A stretch of DNA of 9,354 bases, taken from assembly GCA_003978285.1 (NCBI GenBank), contig QOAB01000115.1:1-9354 (forward strand), given 5' to 3'. Shown here one piece after another: positions 6,103 to 9,354 of this stretch (positions are counted from its first letter, which is position 1; each line of letters begins with the position of its first letter). Below the pieces are notes generated by a model. The model did no database searches and was not told the DNA's origin. It saw nothing but the letters and a program-made list of their open reading frames with translations. The DNA comes from Candidatus Thioglobus sp. (GTDB lineage: Bacteria; Pseudomonadota; Gammaproteobacteria; PS1; Thioglobaceae). A program made the translations under genes and the position numbers.

Positions 6103-7362
6103 ATGAATCAAGGCTATTCAAAATTTGGTGAAAAATTCACCCGCTATTCTGGCATTACTCAGTTGATGGATGATTTAGGCAAAGCGAACCATAGCGATGA
6201 TGAAAATATCATTATGCTCGGTGGCGGTAATCCAGCGCTGATACCTGAGGCACATAATATTTTTGTGAGTGAGCTTCAGGCATTGATTGATAATAACGAA
6301 GTTGATCAAATGCTAGGGTACTACGATGGCCCACAAGGCTCAGAGGTCTTCATTCAAGCCTTGGTTAAAATTCTGAATGACCATTATGATTGGAATTTAG
6401 ATGAAGGCAATATTGCCATTACCAATGGCTCGCAAAGCAGTTTCTTTTCATTGTTTAATCTATTTGCTGGCGAGATGCCAGATGATAGTAAAAAGAAAGT
6501 ATTACTACCGATTGCACCTGAATATATTGGTTATGCCGACCAAGGTCTATCAGCGAATATGTTTGTATCGGTCAAACCTAAAATTCACAAGCTTGACAAT
6601 CAACAATTTAAATATCAGATTGATTTTTACCAACTAAAACAAACACTTAAGCGGGAAAATATTGGTGTTATTTGTATCTCTCGCCCCACCAACCCAACCG
6701 GCAATGTGATTACTGATGATGAGCTTGCAAAACTAGACAGCATCGCCCAAGCCAACCATATTCCACTCATTGTTGACAATGCTTATGGTCAGCCATTTCC
6801 AGGTGCCATTTATACTGACGTATCCCTAAGTTGGAATACCAATACAATTTTATGTATGTCGTTGTCCAAACTTGGCTTGCCAGGGCTTAGAACCGGTATT
6901 GTGATTGCCAGTCATGATACTATTGAGGCCATTAGTAGAATGAATGGAATCTTGGTGTTAGCACCCAATAGTGTTGGTCCATCACTACTCACACGAATGA
7001 TTAAAGATAAGGAGTTAATCCCCCTTGCCAACAATGTGATCAAACCTTATTATCAAGCTAAGGCCAATATTGCCGTTAAGTTATTCAATGAAATATTTGC
7101 CAACAGTAATGCTAAATTACACAAACTCGAAGGCGCCTTTTTTATGTGGATTTGGTTTCCAGAACTTGAAATAACCTCAGAAGAGTTGTATCAACAACTA
7201 AAAGCCAAAGGCGTTTACATTATTCCCGGGCATAACTTCTTTATTGGCATGGATGATGCCTGGCCACACCAACATCAGTGTATTCGTATTAACTATGCCA
7301 AAGATGAAACAACGTTAAGAAAAGGACTTAAAGTTGTTTTTCAAGAAGTTTTCAATGCTTAA
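6103..7362 (+). CDS. avtA: valine-pyruvate aminotransferase
   Basis: A 419-residue cytoplasmic PLP-dependent class I/II aminotransferase, near the ~417 of E. coli AvtA. In the family it exchanges amino groups between valine/2-oxoisovalerate and alanine/pyruvate, linking branched-chain and alanine synthesis. Landmarks: [18 protein letters not shown] at the start (E. coli has FGDKFTRHSGITLLMEDL); GYYDGPQG (72-79); [18 protein letters not shown] (106-123); [11 protein letters not shown] with Asn197; VDNAYG with Asp225, which contacts the PLP pyridine nitrogen; SLSKLGLPG with Lys256 as the Schiff-base lysine; PGHNFF; and HQCIRINY with the substrate-carboxylate Arg. All catalytic residues are present. 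There is no clear ribosome-binding site before the ATG. The upstream neighbour is divergent, and the 3' end overlaps purH by 11 nt. Confidence 0.96.
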   Translation: MNQGYSKFGEKFTRYSGITQLMDDLGKANHSDDENIIMLGGGNPALIPEAHNIFVSELQALIDNNEVDQMLGYYDGPQGSEVFIQALVKILNDHYDWNLDEGNIAITNGSQSSFFSLFNLFAGEMPDDSKKKVLLPIAPEYIGYADQGLSANMFVSVKPKIHKLDNQQFKYQIDFYQLKQTLKRENIGVICISRPTNPTGNVITDDELAKLDSIAQANHIPLIVDNAYGQPFPGAIYTDVSLSWNTNTILCMSLSKLGLPGLRTGIVIASHDTIEAISRMNGILVLAPNSVGPSLLTRMIKDKELIPLANNVIKPYYQAKANIAVKLFNEIFANSNAKLHKLEGAFFMWIWFPELEITSEELYQQLKAKGVYIIPGHNFFIGMDDAWPHQHQCIRINYAKDETTLRKGLKVVFQEVFNA

Positions 7363-8893
7363 AGTGGCGCATGCCAGTGAACACCATGGCAATGCCGTGT
7401 TCGTTAGCTGCTTCAATCACTTCATTATCACGCATTGAACCACCTGGCTGGATAATGGCTTTAATGCCAGCTTGTGCCGCCGCGTCAATACCATCACGGA
7501 ATGGGAAGAATGCATCTGATGCCATCACTGAGCCTTCAACTACCAAGCCTTCATCAGCAGCTTTAATGCCTGCAATTTTGGCAGAGTAAACACGAGACAT
7601 TTGCCCCGCACCAACACCAATCGTCATTTCATTTTTCACGTAAACAATGGCATTTGATTTAACCGTTTTAGCCACTTTCCAAGCGAATAATAAATCTTTA
7701 ATTTGTTCAGCCGTAGGCTGGATTTCGCTGACGCATTTGATGTCGTCTTCAGTGATAACGCCTAGATCTTTGTCTTGCACTAGTAATCCACCAGTTACTC
7801 GTTTAAAGTCTAGTGATTGTTGAGCAGTGCTAAGATCGCCACATTCTAATGCACGAACATTTTGTTTGGCTGATAGCACTTCTTTAGCATCATCATCAAC
7901 GCTTGGAGCGATGATCACTTCTACGAATTGCTTATCAATAATATCTTGAGCAGTATCTTTGTCTAGTGGGCGATTAAAAGCGATAATGCCACCAAATGCT
8001 GATGTTGGATCAGTTTTAAAAGCATCTAAATAGGCGTTATGAATGTTATCTCTTACGGCTACACCACAAGGGTTGGCATGCTTTACAATCACACAACAAG
8101 GCTCATCAAAACTACGCACACATTCAAGTGCGGCATCAGCATCGGCCATATTGTTATATGACATTTCTTTACCTTGGAATTGTGTGCTTGATGCTACGCA
8201 AGATTCGGCGATGTTGTTTTCTACATAAAATGCGGCATTTTGATGTGGATTTTCGCCATAACGCATTGACTGTACTTTATTAAACTGTAAATTCATAGTG
8301 TTAGAAAAACCATCCTCGCCTTTACCTAGGTAGTTAGCAATAGCGCCATCATATTGAGCTGTGTGCTCAAAAGTTTTAAGCGCTAGCTTGGTACGAGTTT
8401 CAAGTGTGGTATCACCATTTGCATTGATTTCATTAATGACTATTTGATAATCAGATGCATCTACCATTACTGTTACGGATGCGTGATTTTTAGCACTTGA
8501 TCTGAGCATTGCAGGACCGCCGATATCGATATTTTCAATCGCATCTTCCAAGGTGCAATCAGGGTTGGCGATAGTCGCTTGAAAAGGGTAAAGATTAACC
8601 ACGACTAAATCAATTGGGTTGATGTCATTCTCGGCCATTACTTCTTCATCAAGACCGCGGCGAGCTAAAATACCGCCATGGATTTTTGGATTAAGGGTTT
8701 TAACACGTCCTGCCATCATCTCAGGGAAGCCAGTGTAGTCTGATACTTCGATCACGGGGATATTGTTATCAGCTAGCAGCTTGGCTGTGCCACCCGTTGA
8801 AAGAATTTCGATGTTTTTGCTCGCTAAAGCTTGAGCAAGTTCAATGACACCAGTTTTGTCAGAAACACTGATTAGAGCGCGTTGTATAGCCAT
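7352..8893 (-). CDS. purH: bifunctional AICAR transformylase / IMP cyclohydrolase
   Basis: A 513-residue enzyme (E. coli PurH has 529) doing the last two steps of IMP synthesis: formylation of AICAR with 10-formyl-THF, then ring closure. The N-terminal IMP cyclohydrolase domain (about 1-195, MGS-like fold) shows [18 protein letters not shown] and [13 protein letters not shown] with Lys66. The AICAR transformylase domain (about 196-513) shows RYGENPHQ (211-218), KHANPCGV with the catalytic Lys271-His272 pair, [12 protein letters not shown], and DAFFPFRDG...[11 protein letters not shown] near the end. It starts at an ATG with AAAGGA 5 nt upstream. It follows fis by 50 nt on the same strand, an arrangement (dusB-fis-purH) also seen in Pseudomonas relatives. 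purD, which often follows, is replaced here by convergent avtA. Confidence 0.97.
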   Translation of the reverse strand: MAIQRALISVSDKTGVIELAQALASKNIEILSTGGTAKLLADNNIPVIEVSDYTGFPEMMAGRVKTLNPKIHGGILARRGLDEEVMAENDINPIDLVVVNLYPFQATIANPDCTLEDAIENIDIGGPAMLRSSAKNHASVTVMVDASDYQIVINEINANGDTTLETRTKLALKTFEHTAQYDGAIANYLGKGEDGFSNTMNLQFNKVQSMRYGENPHQNAAFYVENNIAESCVASSTQFQGKEMSYNNMADADAALECVRSFDEPCCVIVKHANPCGVAVRDNIHNAYLDAFKTDPTSAFGGIIAFNRPLDKDTAQDIIDKQFVEVIIAPSVDDDAKEVLSAKQNVRALECGDLSTAQQSLDFKRVTGGLLVQDKDLGVITEDDIKCVSEIQPTAEQIKDLLFAWKVAKTVKSNAIVYVKNEMTIGVGAGQMSRVYSAKIAGIKAADEGLVVEGSVMASDAFFPFRDGIDAAAQAGIKAIIQPGGSMRDNEVIEAANEHGIAMVFTGMRHFKH

Positions 8894-8916
8894 TTTATTC
8901 CTTTGAGAGAAGTGTG

Positions 8917-8937
8917 ATAATTACAAAAGGTAATTAT
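8917..8937. repeat. inverted repeat in the fis-purH spacer
   Basis: ATAATTAC (8917-8924) and GTAATTAT (8930-8937) are perfect 8-bp arms around a 5-nt loop. The stem has only one G-C pair and no T-run follows it on the minus strand, so it is a poor intrinsic terminator. A perfect TATAAT (minus strand, 8938-8933) overlaps one arm and could be a purH -10 box, though no convincing -35 is visible. It could be a protein-binding site or a weak mRNA hairpin; the sequence does not match the enterobacterial PurR operator. Confidence 0.5.
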
Positions 8938-8942
8938 AAAGT

Positions 8943-8957
8943 TTTACAGTTTGTAAA
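8943..8957. repeat. short palindrome over the fis stop codon
   Basis: TTTACA and TGTAAA arms (8943-8948 and 8952-8957) flank GTT and overlap the last codons and stop of fis. The element is short and AT-rich, and is followed on the minus strand by the TATAAT/inverted-repeat region. It may be chance or a small 3' hairpin. Confidence 0.35.
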
Positions 8958-9171
8958 GTTCGATTTTTTTCTTTAAAGTGCCGCGATTCATACCTAGGAT
9001 TCTGGCAGCTTCGCTTTGGTTTTGTTCAACCCTATCCAAAACAAACTTGATGGTGGCAGATTCAGTTTCTTGCAACACCATTTTAAATACACCAGAAACT
9101 TTCTCACCATTGAGTTGCTCAAAGTAGAGATCAAGTTTTGCATTGATACAAGCTGGTAAATCAGTATTCAC
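8944..9171 (-). CDS. fis: Fis-family DNA-binding protein, short form
   Basis: A 75-residue Fis-type nucleoid protein and regulator. The end, NQSEAARILGMNRGTLKKK (51-69), is the Fis helix-turn-helix, and YFEQLNG (16-22) aligns with the YFAQLNG of E. coli Fis. The protein therefore begins where E. coli residue ~24 would be and lacks the N-terminal beta-hairpin arm needed for DNA-invertase activation. DNA binding and dimerisation regions are intact. The start is GTG at 9171-9169: an in-frame TGA lies only six codons upstream with no ATG between, so a longer form is excluded. GAGGA lies about 12 nt upstream, a long spacing. GTG overlaps the dusB TGA by 4 nt, so coupled translation is likely. The dusB-fis order is the classical gammaproteobacterial one. 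Confidence 0.9.
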   Translation of the reverse strand: MNTDLPACINAKLDLYFEQLNGEKVSGVFKMVLQETESATIKFVLDRVEQNQSEAARILGMNRGTLKKKIELYKL

Positions 9172-9354
9172 GAATTTAAAAATTCCTCAAGTAATTGGTA
9201 TTGCAGTTTGTGATCAGTGATTTTATTCACTTTTTTCCAGAAGGATTGACCACTTTCTTTATCAAGGTAGGTAGCATACCAAAAAATATGCTTTCTGGAC
9301 AACTGAGTGCCTAATTTTTCGCCATAAAATTGATGAATTTGGCTAATGTGATCC
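9168..9354 (-). CDS. dusB: tRNA-dihydrouridine synthase B, C-terminal fragment
   Basis: Partial gene entering from the right edge. Reading the minus strand from 9353 to a TGA at 9170-9168 gives 61 residues beginning HISQIHQFYGEKLGTQLSRK after one residue, then HIFWYATYL and a final LLEEFLNS. This matches the end of DusB (E. coli: HDFYG...RIARKHVSWYL...), the helical tRNA-binding tail of the flavin enzyme that makes dihydrouridine in tRNA D-loops. The catalytic domain lies outside the window. Its position directly upstream of fis, with overlapping stop and start, supports DusB over DusA or DusC. Confidence 0.85.
   Translation of the reverse strand, partial: DHISQIHQFYGEKLGTQLSRKHIFWYATYLDKESGQSFWKKVNKITDHKLQYQLLEEFLNS

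Noticed and set aside
8917..8937. Inverted repeat considered as an intrinsic terminator of dusB-fis
   Set aside because: Stem almost all A-T and no uridine tract on the minus strand; purH follows closely on the same strand.
1..9354. CRISPR arrays, tRNA genes, insertion sequences, toxin-antitoxin pairs or prophage genes
   Set aside because: No regularly spaced repeats, cloverleaf sequences, transposase motifs or terminal inverted repeats seen; all long spans are assigned to housekeeping genes.

Overview
The window looks like ordinary chromosome from a moderately AT-rich gammaproteobacterium. Three things point there: a 6S RNA gene directly upstream of the 5-formyl-THF cyclo-ligase gene, a dusB-fis-purH gene order, and proteins resembling the Enterobacteria/Pseudomonas versions of AvtA, DbpA, PmbA, UbiI and Fis. 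Tight packing and AT-rich spacers would suit a small-genome marine lineage such as the SUP05/Thioglobus sulfur oxidisers. That placement is inference, because no rRNA or lineage marker gene is present. There are no mobile elements, CRISPR arrays, tRNAs or phage genes.

Layout. (1) Positions 1-3323, + strand: a tight operon with the last 30 codons of a CorC/HlyC-type transporter, a six-helix TauE/SafE (UreH-like) membrane protein with an HCxxxC motif, pmbA/tldE, and a UbiH/UbiF/UbiI-family flavin hydroxylase. Junctions are a 1-nt overlap, an 8-nt gap and a 4-nt overlap. (2) Positions 3307-4108, - strand: a 6S RNA gene with a readable promoter, followed by the 5-formyl-THF cyclo-ligase gene (ygfA/fau). 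(3) Positions 4223-5596, + strand: dbpA, an RNA helicase for 50S ribosome assembly, starting at TTG. (4) Positions 5593-6009, - strand: an unrecognised acidic 138-residue protein. It diverges from (5) avtA (6103-7362, +), valine-pyruvate aminotransferase. (6) Positions 7352-9354, - strand: dusB (3' end), fis (short, GTG start) and purH.

Functionally this is housekeeping: ubiquinone synthesis, one-carbon/folate and purine metabolism (the cyclo-ligase returns 5-formyl-THF to the folate pool; PurH uses 10-formyl-THF), branched-chain amino acid/alanine exchange, ribosome and tRNA maturation, and global regulation (6S RNA, Fis). All three convergent gene pairs overlap at their stop codons (17, 4 and 11 nt), so no intergenic terminators exist there.

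I do not see an undescribed multi-gene system. The points most worth a second look are the orphan acidic protein, the Fis lacking its N-terminal arm, the 6S RNA/ygfA unit without zapA, and the overlapping convergent stops.
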